From NCBI GenBank assembly GCA_019113915.1, contig DXGM01000015.1, forward strand, positions 30,760-94,759: a stretch of DNA of 64,000 nucleotides. The letters are read 5' to 3'. This DNA is from Candidatus Gordonibacter avicola (lineage in GTDB: Bacteria > Actinomycetota > Coriobacteriia > Coriobacteriales > Eggerthellaceae). The notes beneath the pieces are model-generated. The model had not been told where the DNA came from, did no database searches, and worked only from the letters and a program-made list of their open reading frames with translations. Shown piece after piece: positions 9,027 to 17,060 of the stretch (the first letter of the stretch is position 1; every line of letters starts with the position of its first letter). The position numbers and the translations under genes are program-made.

Positions 9027-10307
9027 CTAGTTCGCCTCCTTCGGGGCGGCGGTGGCTGACGCCGAACGGGATCCTTCGACTTCGCGCTGCGCGCTCCGCT
9101 CAGGATGACAAGAGGGGGCGGCGGCATCGACTGGGGAGTCTATGCCGAGGAAGCTTACGCGGGGGAGGTCGATGGTGCCTTCAGAAGCGTCTAGCAGAAC
9201 CTTAAACATGCCGATGACCTGGGCTTCTGAGATATCGTCGCCGCCGAGGCCGCCTATGAAGTTGTAGGTGGGACTCGTCACGCCAGCCTGATGGAGGGCG
9301 GAGTTCACGTTTGTGAACACGGTACCCTCGGCGCCGAACGAGATGTCCTTTTCCAGCACGCCGACCGCACGCACGCCGCGCAGTGCCTCGGCGATGAGGG
9401 CGCTCGGCATGGGGCGCAGGTAGCGGATGCGCAGCATGCCGGCACGCACGCCCTGTTCGCGCAGCTTCGCCACCACGCCACGCACAAGGCCCGCGGCCGA
9501 ACCCAGCGTTACCAGCACCACATTGGCATCTTCGCAGTTCACGCATTCAATCATGCCGGGATACGCACGGCCGAACACCTCGGCGAAGCGCGCCTCCACT
9601 TCGTCAATCACGCCGGGCGCGTCCAGCATGTCGCGGTGCTCCCAGTACTTGAAGTAGCGGTTGTACTCCGGCCCGGCCGAGAACCCGATGTTCACGGGGT
9701 GCTCGAAGTCGAAGCGATTGCCTGCGCCGTCGTAGGGCGGCAGGAACGCGTCGGCCTGCGCGGACGTGGGCACGTCCACCGTCTCGTAGGTGTGCGTGAG
9801 CGCGAAGCCATCGAGGTTCACCATCACCGGCGTGCGCACGCGCGCGTCCTCGGCCACCGCGTAGGCCATCAACGCCAGGTCAAGCGCTTCTTGGTTGTTC
9901 TCGGCGTACACCTGAATCCAGCCGTGGTCGAGCAGCGCCAGCGAGTCGCGCTGGTCGCCGTAGATGTTCCACGGCAGCGCGGTGGAGCGGTTCGCGTTCA
10001 TCATGACGATGGGGTATCGACCGCCCGACGCGTACGTGAGGCACTCGGCCATGTAGAGCAGGCCCTGGCTCGACGTGGCCGTGAATGTGCGCGCGCCCGT
10101 GGCCGACGCGCCGATGGCGCACGAGAGCGCCGAGTGCTCGGATTCCACGTGCACGTATTCGGCGGCCAGCTCGCCGGATTCCACCATTTCGCTCAGGCGC
10201 TCAACAACCACCGTCTGCGGCGTGATGGGATACGCGGAGATGACCTGCGGACGCGCCAGTCGCACACCCTCAGCAAGCGCTTCGTCGCCGGAGAGAAACC
10301 GTTTCAT
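9027..10307 (-). CDS. 2-oxoacid:ferredoxin oxidoreductase, alpha subunit
   Basis: 426 aa; the start overlaps the gamma-delta stop (TAATG at 10305-10309). It holds the pyrimidine domain and transketolase-C-like domain: AYPITPQT, YVHVESEHSALS, TSSQGLLYM, RSTALPWNIYGDQ. These are typical of PorA/VorA, which with beta form the active site. The last 30 or so residues (HPERSAQREVEGS) are not part of the family: they are the translation of a REP-like hairpin (9068-9110) lying inside the 3' end, so the native C-terminus has been extended or replaced. Function is probably unaffected as the core is complete. Confidence 0.9.
   Translation of the reverse strand: MKRFLSGDEALAEGVRLARPQVISAYPITPQTVVVERLSEMVESGELAAEYVHVESEHSALSCAIGASATGARTFTATSSQGLLYMAECLTYASGGRYPIVMMNANRSTALPWNIYGDQRDSLALLDHGWIQVYAENNQEALDLALMAYAVAEDARVRTPVMVNLDGFALTHTYETVDVPTSAQADAFLPPYDGAGNRFDFEHPVNIGFSAGPEYNRYFKYWEHRDMLDAPGVIDEVEARFAEVFGRAYPGMIECVNCEDANVVLVTLGSAAGLVRGVVAKLREQGVRAGMLRIRYLRPMPSALIAEALRGVRAVGVLEKDISFGAEGTVFTNVNSALHQAGVTSPTYNFIGGLGGDDISEAQVIGMFKVLLDASEGTIDLPRVSFLGIDSPVDAAAPSCHPERSAQREVEGSRSASATAAPKEAN
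9068..9110. repeat. REP-like hairpin, single copy inside alpha-subunit gene
   Basis: Carries the family ends GGGATCCTTCGA and CGCTCAGGATGACA, with a short internal stem (GCGC-TGC-GCGC). The same ends recur at 10660-10786, 42801-42925 and 63729-63858. Confidence 0.8.
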
Positions 10308-11335
10308 TAGGCACTCGCCTCACTTTCGTCACGCTCGGGCACCATGGCGATTGCGCCGAAGGCACACACCTTCGCACACACCCCGCATCCCTTGCAGAAG
10401 TCCAGATCAATGGCTACGGGAGCGCCACCACGCGCGGGTTCGGCAACCTTATACACCGTGCCATCTGGGCAATGCATATAGCACTGAAGGCACCCGGTGC
10501 ACGCAGCCGAGTCAATAACGGGGCGCTTGTTGCGCCAGCCTGCGTTCTTCGCCACAAGGTAACCCGCCTCAAAGCAGGTAGAGTGCGCGAAAGCACTTGG
10601 GTCGAGAGTTCCTGAACGCAACGTGGGAATGTGCGCGGGACGACCGGCGGCCGCACCACTGTCATCCTGAGCGGAGCACCGAAGGTGCGCAGTCGAAGGA
10701 TCCCCCGCGGTGTCAACAGTAAGTGCTACGGCTGTCGCCGCACGGGATCCTTCGACTCCGCGCTGCGCGCTCCGCTCAGGATGACAACCGGGGTGCTGCG
10801 CGCTCTTTTGGGGCTGACAAGCGGCGGCTTCCATCGCTGCATCAATGATGACGATATTCTTCGCGTGCAGTTTCTCGGGCATGTATTGGCGGATGGCTTC
10901 TTTTACGTCCTCGGCATTCACCTGGTCACAGAGCGTGGCCAGGGCGCCAAGCAGGGCGGTGTTCGGAATGGGGCGGCCCAGCACGGCGGCCGAGATGCCG
11001 TCGGCATCCAGCGCCACGATGCGCGGGTCGTCGAACGTGCGCACGCTGTTCACCAGCACGATGCCGCCGGGTTTCAGTTCGCACTCCCAGCCCTCGCCCA
11101 GCAGCGTGTCGTCGAGATACACCACGTAATCGGCCTGCGCGACGGCGCTGCGGTCGCCGATGGGCGCGTCCGACATCTTCGTAAATGCGCGCATGGGCGC
11201 GCCGCGCCGCTCGGGGCCAAACGATGGAAACGCCAGCGCGTGCCGGCCGTCGGCAAGCGATGCCGCCGCGCCCAGCAGCCGCGCCGCCGTGAACGCGCCC
11301 TGGCCGCCGCGGCCGTGCCACAAAACTTCTTTCAT
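10307..11335 (-). CDS. 2-oxoacid:ferredoxin oxidoreductase, fused gamma-delta subunit
   Basis: 342 aa from the ATG at 11335 (GGGAGA site upstream); first gene of the leftward operon. Residues 1-180 are the gamma domain (HGRGGQGAFTAARLL, FGPERRGAPM). Residues about 265-342 are the delta ferredoxin with two 4Fe-4S motifs: CTGCLQCYMHCP and CKGCGVCAKVCA. The linker of about 80 residues between them is the translation of a pair of REP-like hairpins (10660-10704 and 10744-10786) and looks unlike a folded domain. Gamma-delta fusions are known in this family, but here the join coincides exactly with repeat DNA. Confidence 0.88.
   Translation of the reverse strand: MKEVLWHGRGGQGAFTAARLLGAAASLADGRHALAFPSFGPERRGAPMRAFTKMSDAPIGDRSAVAQADYVVYLDDTLLGEGWECELKPGGIVLVNSVRTFDDPRIVALDADGISAAVLGRPIPNTALLGALATLCDQVNAEDVKEAIRQYMPEKLHAKNIVIIDAAMEAAACQPQKSAQHPGCHPERSAQRGVEGSRAATAVALTVDTAGDPSTAHLRCSAQDDSGAAAGRPAHIPTLRSGTLDPSAFAHSTCFEAGYLVAKNAGWRNKRPVIDSAACTGCLQCYMHCPDGTVYKVAEPARGGAPVAIDLDFCKGCGVCAKVCAFGAIAMVPERDESEASA
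10660..10786. repeat. Inverted pair of REP-like hairpins in the gamma-delta linker
   Basis: Left unit 10660-10704 begins TGTCATCCTGAGCGGAGC; right unit 10744-10786 is its inverted counterpart. They are separated by about 39 bp. The internal stems differ (GCACC-GAA-GGTGC on the left, GCGC-TGC-GCGC on the right) yet each stays self-complementary. The pair is read through in frame. Confidence 0.8.
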
Positions 11336-11531
11336 GAGCATTCTCCCACTGGTAATAAGTGTGTTTCGCCAGTATACCGCTCGTCCGTTCGCGAACATGG
11401 CGCACCGCGCCCGTCGTCGGCAAATGCCCGCAGACGCCGCCGCCGACGCCGAACGCAATGCCGCATCCCCCTGGCGTTTTCCACAGCGTTTGATGCTGGT
11501 ATGGAAATCGGCATTCGGGCAAACGATGAAC

Positions 11532-11537
11532 TATAAT
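11532..11537 (+). promoter_or_regulatory. -10 box TATAAT, 7 nt before the flippase ATG
   Basis: A consensus -10 hexamer ends 7 nt before the ATG at 11545. Transcription would begin at or next to the start codon, and no Shine-Dalgarno sequence is present, so the mRNA is probably leaderless. The -35 region is weak. Confidence 0.55.
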
Positions 11538-11544
11538 CGGGGCT

Positions 11545-13269
11545 ATGAAACACCTTGCGAAGGACTCCACCACCCCGGCCGAGAACGCACCTGAGAAGGA
11601 GCGCACCGTCGCACGCCATGCGCGGCCTGCGGATACATCCGCAGATGACGCGCCCGCCAGCGCCCCTACGTTCTCGCCTTCCGATACCACGCCGTTTTTG
11701 GGTGCCGCCGCACGCGAACGCGAGCAACGCGCCAGCGGAAAGCCACCCCGCAAGCCCAACTTCATCACCCGCACCGTGAACGGCTGGTGGAACCGCCTGC
11801 TGGGAGCCGTATCCGAAGGCTCGCTGGCCAGCCAAGAGGCCGAGTACGCCGCGCACCGCACCTCGCGCGACTACGTGTGGAACACCATCGGCTTCGCTGC
11901 CTGGGGCATGGTGTTCCCCATCCTTACCGTGGTGGTGACGCAACTGGTGGGTGTCGAGCAAGCGGGCATGTTCTCGCTGGCGTTCGTCACCGGCATGCTG
12001 CTGATGATTGTGGCGAACTACGGCGTGCGCACGTTCCAGGTGTCGGACGTGGACGAGGCGCATTCGTTCTCGGATTACCAGATGAACCGCTGGATCACCT
12101 GCGCCATTATGGTGCTGGTGGGCGTGGGGTATTGCCTCGTGCGCGGGTACGAAACCGACATGTTCACCATCAGTTTGGGCGTGTATCTGTACAAGATGAT
12201 AGACGGCTTGGCCGACGTGTACGAGGGACGCCTCCAACAGAAGGACAAGTTGTACCTGGCGGGCATCTCGCAGGCGTTCCGCTCGGTGCTGGTGCTGGTG
12301 GTGTTTTCGCTGGTGCTACTGATCACGCGGAACCTGTCGGTTGCGTGCATCGCCATGGCCACAGCGGCGGCCGCGTCGTTTGTGCTACTGACGTTTCCGT
12401 TATCGCTTTTTGAGACGCCGAAGTCTCGCCGCTGGAGCGCAGGCAGCGTGGGTGGGTTGTTCCGCCAGTGCTTTCCCCTGTTCATCGCGCTGTTTTTGTA
12501 CGCGTTCATTGATAACATGCCGAAGTTCGTCATGGAGGGTGTGCTCTCGTACGACAACCAGCTGTACTTCAACGCGCTGTATTTCCCGGCGCAGGGCATT
12601 CTGCTGACGGTCGGGTTCATTTACAAGCCGCTTTTGGTGAAGATGGCGAACGTGTGGGCCGACCCGGAGAAACGCAAGCGGTTTGACCTGATCATCGTTG
12701 TGATTATGCTGGTGGTTGTGGGAGTGACCGCCGCGACCGCGCTCATGATGGCGTGGATTGGCATTCCCGTGATGGGCTTCTTGTACGGCGTGGACTTCGA
12801 GCAATTCCGCGGGCTGTGCTACATCATGCTGGCGGCCGGTGGCGTGACGGCGGCAATCGACTTCTTGTACCAAGTCATCACCGTACTGCGGCGCCAGAAG
12901 GCCGTGACCACGCTCTACATTATTACGTTTGGGTTCGCGCTGTTTGTGCCCATTCTGCTGGTGAACTTCACCGGGCTGCCGGGCGCGGTCATTGGCTACC
13001 TCATTGTGATGTGCATTCTGCTTGTGCTGCTGATCTGGGAATACGCTCGCATTCGCATAGAGTTGGCGCGACAGGATAAGGCCGAAGTTGCCGCCGCAGC
13101 CGAGCCCGGCGTTGGTCGTCACCTGCGCCCGAGCGAAGCCCGCGCCGAACGCGAACGCCGCGCCCAAGTACACGCCAAATGGGGCACCCACGAGGCCCCC
13201 CACTCCGGCAAACACAGCGCCCCCATCCAAACCCCCTGGGAAGAAGACGACCTCCCCGAGAGCCGGTAG
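11545..13269 (+). CDS. Polysaccharide / lipid-linked oligosaccharide flippase-like membrane protein
   Basis: 574 aa. A disordered, charged N-terminal tail (about 95 residues) is followed by about 12-14 membrane helices arranged as in MOP-superfamily exporters (Wzx/RfbX, MurJ relatives): NTIGFAAWGMVFPILTVVV, ANYGVRTFQVSD, FALFVPILLVNFTGLPGA. The tail after residue 510 is again charged and Pro-rich. It probably moves lipid-linked sugars for cell-surface glycans. It stands alone, divergent from the oxidoreductase operon, with no glycosyltransferases nearby, so the substrate is unknown. Confidence 0.75.
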   Translation: MKHLAKDSTTPAENAPEKERTVARHARPADTSADDAPASAPTFSPSDTTPFLGAAAREREQRASGKPPRKPNFITRTVNGWWNRLLGAVSEGSLASQEAEYAAHRTSRDYVWNTIGFAAWGMVFPILTVVVTQLVGVEQAGMFSLAFVTGMLLMIVANYGVRTFQVSDVDEAHSFSDYQMNRWITCAIMVLVGVGYCLVRGYETDMFTISLGVYLYKMIDGLADVYEGRLQQKDKLYLAGISQAFRSVLVLVVFSLVLLITRNLSVACIAMATAAAASFVLLTFPLSLFETPKSRRWSAGSVGGLFRQCFPLFIALFLYAFIDNMPKFVMEGVLSYDNQLYFNALYFPAQGILLTVGFIYKPLLVKMANVWADPEKRKRFDLIIVVIMLVVVGVTAATALMMAWIGIPVMGFLYGVDFEQFRGLCYIMLAAGGVTAAIDFLYQVITVLRRQKAVTTLYIITFGFALFVPILLVNFTGLPGAVIGYLIVMCILLVLLIWEYARIRIELARQDKAEVAAAAEPGVGRHLRPSEARAERERRAQVHAKWGTHEAPHSGKHSAPIQTPWEEDDLPESR

Positions 13270-13305
13270 GTGAGCGCGGCGCTTCGCGCTGCTTTGCCCG
13301 CCGCG

Positions 13306-14562
13306 CTACTTCAGTAGCTCGTCCGCTTCAAACAAAAAGGTGCGAATATCCTTATGAATAATGCCATTCTGGCTACGGTCGACCTTGTCCATTGACAGCA
13401 CGTATTTTGGAAAGTCGCTGCGCAGATCCTCAAGCGGCGCAAATTCACGCGCGATAGTGGACTCTTCGGCAAGCAAGTAGCACACCTGAATGAACAGCTT
13501 ACGGGAACCCTTCGTGGCAACGAAATCTATCTCTTTCGACGCGGAACCATTCTTGGAAGGCTCGATGGGCTTATCGCCCACGGACACCTTCCATCCATAG
13601 CGAATGAGTTCGACAAACACGATATTTTCGAGAACTTGGTCAATGTTGCGATCGTTATTACCGTACACCGCTTCACGGATTCCATGATCTGCAAGATAAT
13701 ATTTTTCTTGATTTTTGAACACCTTCTTGCTCATCACATCAACGCGTGGCGCACGGTACAGGAGATTCGCATCGCACGCCACCTGGATATACTTGAGAAC
13801 TGAGCCAATCGAAATGGAAATATTCTCGCCCTCAAGCATGCGCTCGACACTGCGACCACTGAACGTATGCCCAATGTTGGCAATCAGAAACGGCAGCAAC
13901 TCGCCCAACAGCGCCGAATCCTTGATGCTTTCGCGCTCAATCATATCCTTGAGAACCACGGTATCGTAAATGCTGAGCAGGTATTCCCTACAAGGATCCT
14001 GCTCGTAGTCGAGATAGGCCAAAAACGGGAAGCCGCCAAGAACGCGATATACGTCGAACGCCTCGTCTGGAGTTTGCACGCAGCCATCTTCTGCGCGCAG
14101 GCGCATGAACTCGGAAAACGAGAATGGGAACACCTCGAATTCGACGTAGCGTCCACTGAGATAGGTCGCGAATTCGCTTGAAAGAAAATGTGCGTTTGAC
14201 CCGGTTAAATAAACATCAATGTTGAATTCTACCTGTAGCCCGGGGATCAGCTTTTCCCAGGCCTCGACCTCTTGTATTTCGTCGAGGAATAGATAATGAA
14301 GCTCTTCGGAGCCGCCCGTTTCCCCAATCCACTCCGCGATATATGCGTGAAGCGCATCGGGGTTTTTGAATTCGCGATTTGAGTACGCTTCAAGGTTGAT
14401 ATCGAGCATGAGATCGTCGGAGACACCCTTGTTTTTAAGCTCAGCTTGTACGAGCCTTAGCAGCGTCGACTTGCCGGACCGACGAACCCCTGTCACTACT
14501 TTAATAATGGGTTTGCCAATGAAGGGGCGAATTCTGTCGAGATAGAGCGGTCGGTTGATCAT
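13306..14562 (-). CDS. AAA ATPase with DUF4143 (type 1)
   Basis: 418 aa from the ATG at 14562 (GGAGG upstream). N-terminal P-loop ATPase: Walker A GVRRSGKSTLL, Walker B YLFLDEIQEV, sensor LTGSNAHFLSSE. The C-terminal half carries DUF4143, with a nuclease-like motif EIDFVATKGSRKLFIQV. These proteins are common and often variable in anaerobes; their biological role is not established. Its promoter region has three evenly spaced palindromes. A second, divergent member lies at 62233-63528. Confidence 0.88.
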   Translation of the reverse strand: MINRPLYLDRIRPFIGKPIIKVVTGVRRSGKSTLLRLVQAELKNKGVSDDLMLDINLEAYSNREFKNPDALHAYIAEWIGETGGSEELHYLFLDEIQEVEAWEKLIPGLQVEFNIDVYLTGSNAHFLSSEFATYLSGRYVEFEVFPFSFSEFMRLRAEDGCVQTPDEAFDVYRVLGGFPFLAYLDYEQDPCREYLLSIYDTVVLKDMIERESIKDSALLGELLPFLIANIGHTFSGRSVERMLEGENISISIGSVLKYIQVACDANLLYRAPRVDVMSKKVFKNQEKYYLADHGIREAVYGNNDRNIDQVLENIVFVELIRYGWKVSVGDKPIEPSKNGSASKEIDFVATKGSRKLFIQVCYLLAEESTIAREFAPLEDLRSDFPKYVLSMDKVDRSQNGIIHKDIRTFLFEADELLK

Positions 14563-14575
14563 GAGGCCTCCGTTT

Positions 14576-14674
14576 TTGTTCATTACAATTGACAAATTAC
14601 ATGTTTTGGATGTTTTTGTCAATTTGAATGGACAAAAATAAGCTTCTGGGGGGTTTGTTCATTTGAGTGAACAA
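14576..14674. promoter_or_regulatory. Three evenly spaced 20-bp palindromes (operator array)
   Basis: Imperfect palindromes of the form TTGTYCATT...RACAA lie at 14576-14595, 14616-14635 and 14655-14674; the third is TTGTTCATTTGAGTGAACAA. Spacing is 40 and 39 bp, about four helical turns. They lie between the DUF4143 ATPase start and the end of the LysR-like effector gene and probably control the ATPase. Confidence 0.65.
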
Positions 14675-14740
14675 AAAACTGGCAAGGGTGGTGGGGTTCC
14701 CTTGCCAGTTTTGATTGTGCGGTTGGTTGAGAAGAGTGCC

Positions 14741-15400
14741 TTAGAAGCGGGCGTAGCGTTCGAGGTTTTTCTTGAGGGTGTCCACGAAGCGCTGGGCGAC
14801 TTCGCCAAGTTCTTCACCCTTGCGGACGACGTAGCCGAGGCGCAGTTGGACGTCGGTGCGTAGGGGGACGGTGTTCAGGCCGGCACCGTCGGAGATGCCA
14901 ACCAGGATGCCGCTCGTTACCGTGTAGCCGTTGAGCGCCACGATGAGTTCGCTCAAGGACGCACGGTCGGTGCACGCGATGGACTTGGCACGCGGCACGC
15001 CAGCCAGCGCCTCCTCGGCAAAAGCCACGGGCGAGTCTTCGTCCTGCTCGAAATAGAGGTACGGGAAATCCTCCATGTCCTCAAGCGAGAGGCTTTCCGC
15101 ATTCACCATGGGATGGCTCTTCGGCAGCGCAACGCGCGGAGCCGAGCGGATAAGCTCCACGAACTCAAGACCCGCCGCATCAAGCGCCGCGTTCACCTCG
15201 TCAGCCGTGGCCGAGGTCTCAAACAGCACGCCGAGCTGGCTCTTCCCGCTTGCAACGTCGTCGATGACGCCCTGCGTCGTGCGGTCGCGCAGCGCATAGG
15301 CATACGAGTCGCCACCCAGCGCGAGCACCGTGTGCGCGAACGTCTGCACATTAAACAGGTAATGCTGCCCAGAAACGGCGAAGGTAGTTTCAATGGTCAT
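14741..15400 (-). CDS. Stand-alone LysR effector-binding domain (no DNA-binding part)
   Basis: 219 aa from the ATG at 15400 (GGAAGGA upstream). The whole protein matches the periplasmic-binding-like effector half of LysR regulators and resembles the neighbouring full-length LysR (17061-17981): compare SGQHYLFNVQTFAHTV with STQHYAFSVQAFVNVV, and LNGYTVTSGILVG with HNGYTISTGVLSA. The winged helix is absent and no broken HTH is visible upstream, because the CoA ligase gene begins there. It may act as a ligand sensor, decoy or partner of the LysR protein. It overlaps or abuts the 3' end of the ligase gene (15415), suggesting cotranscription. Confidence 0.8.
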   Translation of the reverse strand: MTIETTFAVSGQHYLFNVQTFAHTVLALGGDSYAYALRDRTTQGVIDDVASGKSQLGVLFETSATADEVNAALDAAGLEFVELIRSAPRVALPKSHPMVNAESLSLEDMEDFPYLYFEQDEDSPVAFAEEALAGVPRAKSIACTDRASLSELIVALNGYTVTSGILVGISDGAGLNTVPLRTDVQLRLGYVVRKGEELGEVAQRFVDTLKKNLERYARF

Positions 15401-15414
15401 AGGTGGTTCCTTCC

Positions 15415-16758
15415 CTAGCGCGTGGTGCATCCGCGTTCGTCGATGAAGCGCGACGCCTTGTGCTCGGACGACGTGCCTAGTTTGCCTGCATCATACACGA
15501 TTACCTTGGCCGGGCGCACGCCGGTGTGCGCCTTGAGCGCGGCTTCGGTGCGCTTCGCCACCTCGTCGTAAGGCTCGTCGCTGCCGAGCGAGCGCTCGAC
15601 GGACACCTCGTACTTGCAGGTGAAATTCTTCTCGTACACGCGGATGGAGTATTCGCCGGTGAGGCCGTCCAGGCCGCGCACCACATACTCGATGTCGCTC
15701 GGGAATACGTTGACGGCGCCCACAATGAACATCTCGTCCTTGCGCCCAGTCACGTGGATGCGCGCCAGCGTGCGGCCACATTCGCAGGTGTCGGTGCTTA
15801 CGTAGCCAATGTCGCCCGTGCGGAAGCGAATCATCGGACGCGCCTTTTTCATCAACGTCGTGTACACCAGCTCGCCCGTCTCGCCGGGAGCCAGCACCTC
15901 GCCCGTGGTGGGATCCACCGTCTCCACGAGGATCTGGTCCTCCACGATATGCAGGCCGTCGTGCGCTTCGCAGGCGGCGGCGCAGGCGCCGTAGATGTCG
16001 GACAGCCCGTAGAAGTCCACCACCTTCGCGCCCCACAGGTTCTCGATGGCCTCGCGCGTCGACGTGATGGAACCGCCCGCTTCACCAGCCACGATGATGG
16101 TGTGGATGTTGAAGTCGTTCCTCGGATCGAAGCCTTTCTCCTTGGCAATCTCGCCCAGGTGCCACGCGTAGGACGGCGACGTCCAAATGACTGTGGGCTG
16201 GTACTGTTTGAGCACGAACAGCAGACGGTCGGACGGCACAGCGCCCACCCAGATGGCGAGCGCCCCCAAACGCTGCGCGCCGATGACGTCCGGTCCGCCC
16301 ACGTACAGCGCGAAGTTCAGGCCATGCACGTAGCGGTCGTTCGGGCGCATGCCGGCCTGCCAAAACAGGCGCGCCTCGGTGTCCTGCCACAGGTCGAAGT
16401 CTTCCTGCGTGAAGGGGCTCACCGTGGGAACGCCGGTCGAACCCGACGACGTGGCCATGAAGATGACCTCTTCCTCGGGTACGGAGCACATCTCGCCGAA
16501 GAAGCTGCCCACATGCTGCGTTTCGCGCTCCGTCTTCTTGTCGCAGAAGGGGAATTTCGCGATGTCGGCGAGCTTCTGCAGGTCGCTCGGCTTGACGCCA
16601 GCCTGGTCAAACGCGCGCTTGTAGTACACCGTGTTGTCGTATGCGTAGGCGACCATGGCGCGCAGGCGCTCAAGTTGCAGCGCCTCAAGCTCCGGCCGCG
16701 GCATACATTCGATCTCCGGATCATAGTATTTCTGATCGTAGGGGATGTCCTTCGCCAT
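15415..16758 (-). CDS. Phenylacetate-CoA ligase family enzyme (PaaK-like)
   Basis: 447 aa, the usual PaaK length. An AMP-forming ligase that activates an aryl or other carboxylate through an acyl-AMP to the CoA thioester. Motifs: phosphate loop TSSGSTGVPT, adenine-site YGLSDIYG, RFRTGDIGYV, and hinge VTGRKDEMFIVGAVNVFPSDIE. A CxC pair (TCECGRT) may be a metal knuckle. With the ferredoxin oxidoreductase 5 kb away it would suit fermentation or uptake of aromatic acids, but the substrate is not determined. Flanked by a LysR regulator (divergent) and a LysR-like effector domain (downstream). Confidence 0.88.
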   Translation of the reverse strand: MAKDIPYDQKYYDPEIECMPRPELEALQLERLRAMVAYAYDNTVYYKRAFDQAGVKPSDLQKLADIAKFPFCDKKTERETQHVGSFFGEMCSVPEEEVIFMATSSGSTGVPTVSPFTQEDFDLWQDTEARLFWQAGMRPNDRYVHGLNFALYVGGPDVIGAQRLGALAIWVGAVPSDRLLFVLKQYQPTVIWTSPSYAWHLGEIAKEKGFDPRNDFNIHTIIVAGEAGGSITSTREAIENLWGAKVVDFYGLSDIYGACAAACEAHDGLHIVEDQILVETVDPTTGEVLAPGETGELVYTTLMKKARPMIRFRTGDIGYVSTDTCECGRTLARIHVTGRKDEMFIVGAVNVFPSDIEYVVRGLDGLTGEYSIRVYEKNFTCKYEVSVERSLGSDEPYDEVAKRTEAALKAHTGVRPAKVIVYDAGKLGTSSEHKASRFIDERGCTTR

Positions 16759-16847
16759 GGTTGCTCCTTGTTCGTGTGCGATTCTGGTTGCTGCCTGCCG
16801 CGCGCCAGCCCTGCCGAGTTAGGCTTTCGAATGTTCCACCATTCGAA

Positions 16848-16863
16848 TGTTTCACGTGAAACA
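16848..16863. promoter_or_regulatory. parS site 1
   Basis: Exact 16-bp palindrome TGTTTCACGTGAAACA, the recognised ParB-binding consensus. It lies in the 302-bp region between the CoA ligase and LysR genes (16759-17060). Confidence 0.85.
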
Positions 16864-16968
16864 CTTGTTCGCCATCAGGGCTTTCTCACGTAAAAAGCAG
16901 CGTATTGCATGAAACCACGAACCGCCCCCAAACACAACCAAAACCGTCATTCGATGTTTTGATGGTTT

Positions 16969-16989
16969 GCTATCGCTCATACCGATAGC
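16969..16989. promoter_or_regulatory. LysR-type operator candidate
   Basis: Inverted repeat GCTATCG-N7-CGATAGC in the divergent region of the LysR gene, with a -10-like TACAAT a few bases downstream. This is the position and symmetry expected of a LysR autoregulatory site that would also serve the CoA ligase promoter. Confidence 0.5.
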
Positions 16990-17024
16990 TGGGTACAATT
17001 ACTTCGTGAACATGAGCGTGCAAG

Positions 17025-17038
17025 GCTTCACGTGAAGC
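17025..17038. promoter_or_regulatory. Degenerate parS-like palindrome
   Basis: GCTTCACGTGAAGC keeps the CACGTG core and symmetry of parS but differs at one position in each arm. It may be a weak ParB site or chance. Confidence 0.35.
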
Positions 17039-17060
17039 AGTCGTTCGACGAAAGGCCCCC

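Noticed and set aside
15526..16893. 455-codon open frame on the + strand
   Set aside because: Antisense to the PaaK-like ligase; no recognisable motifs.
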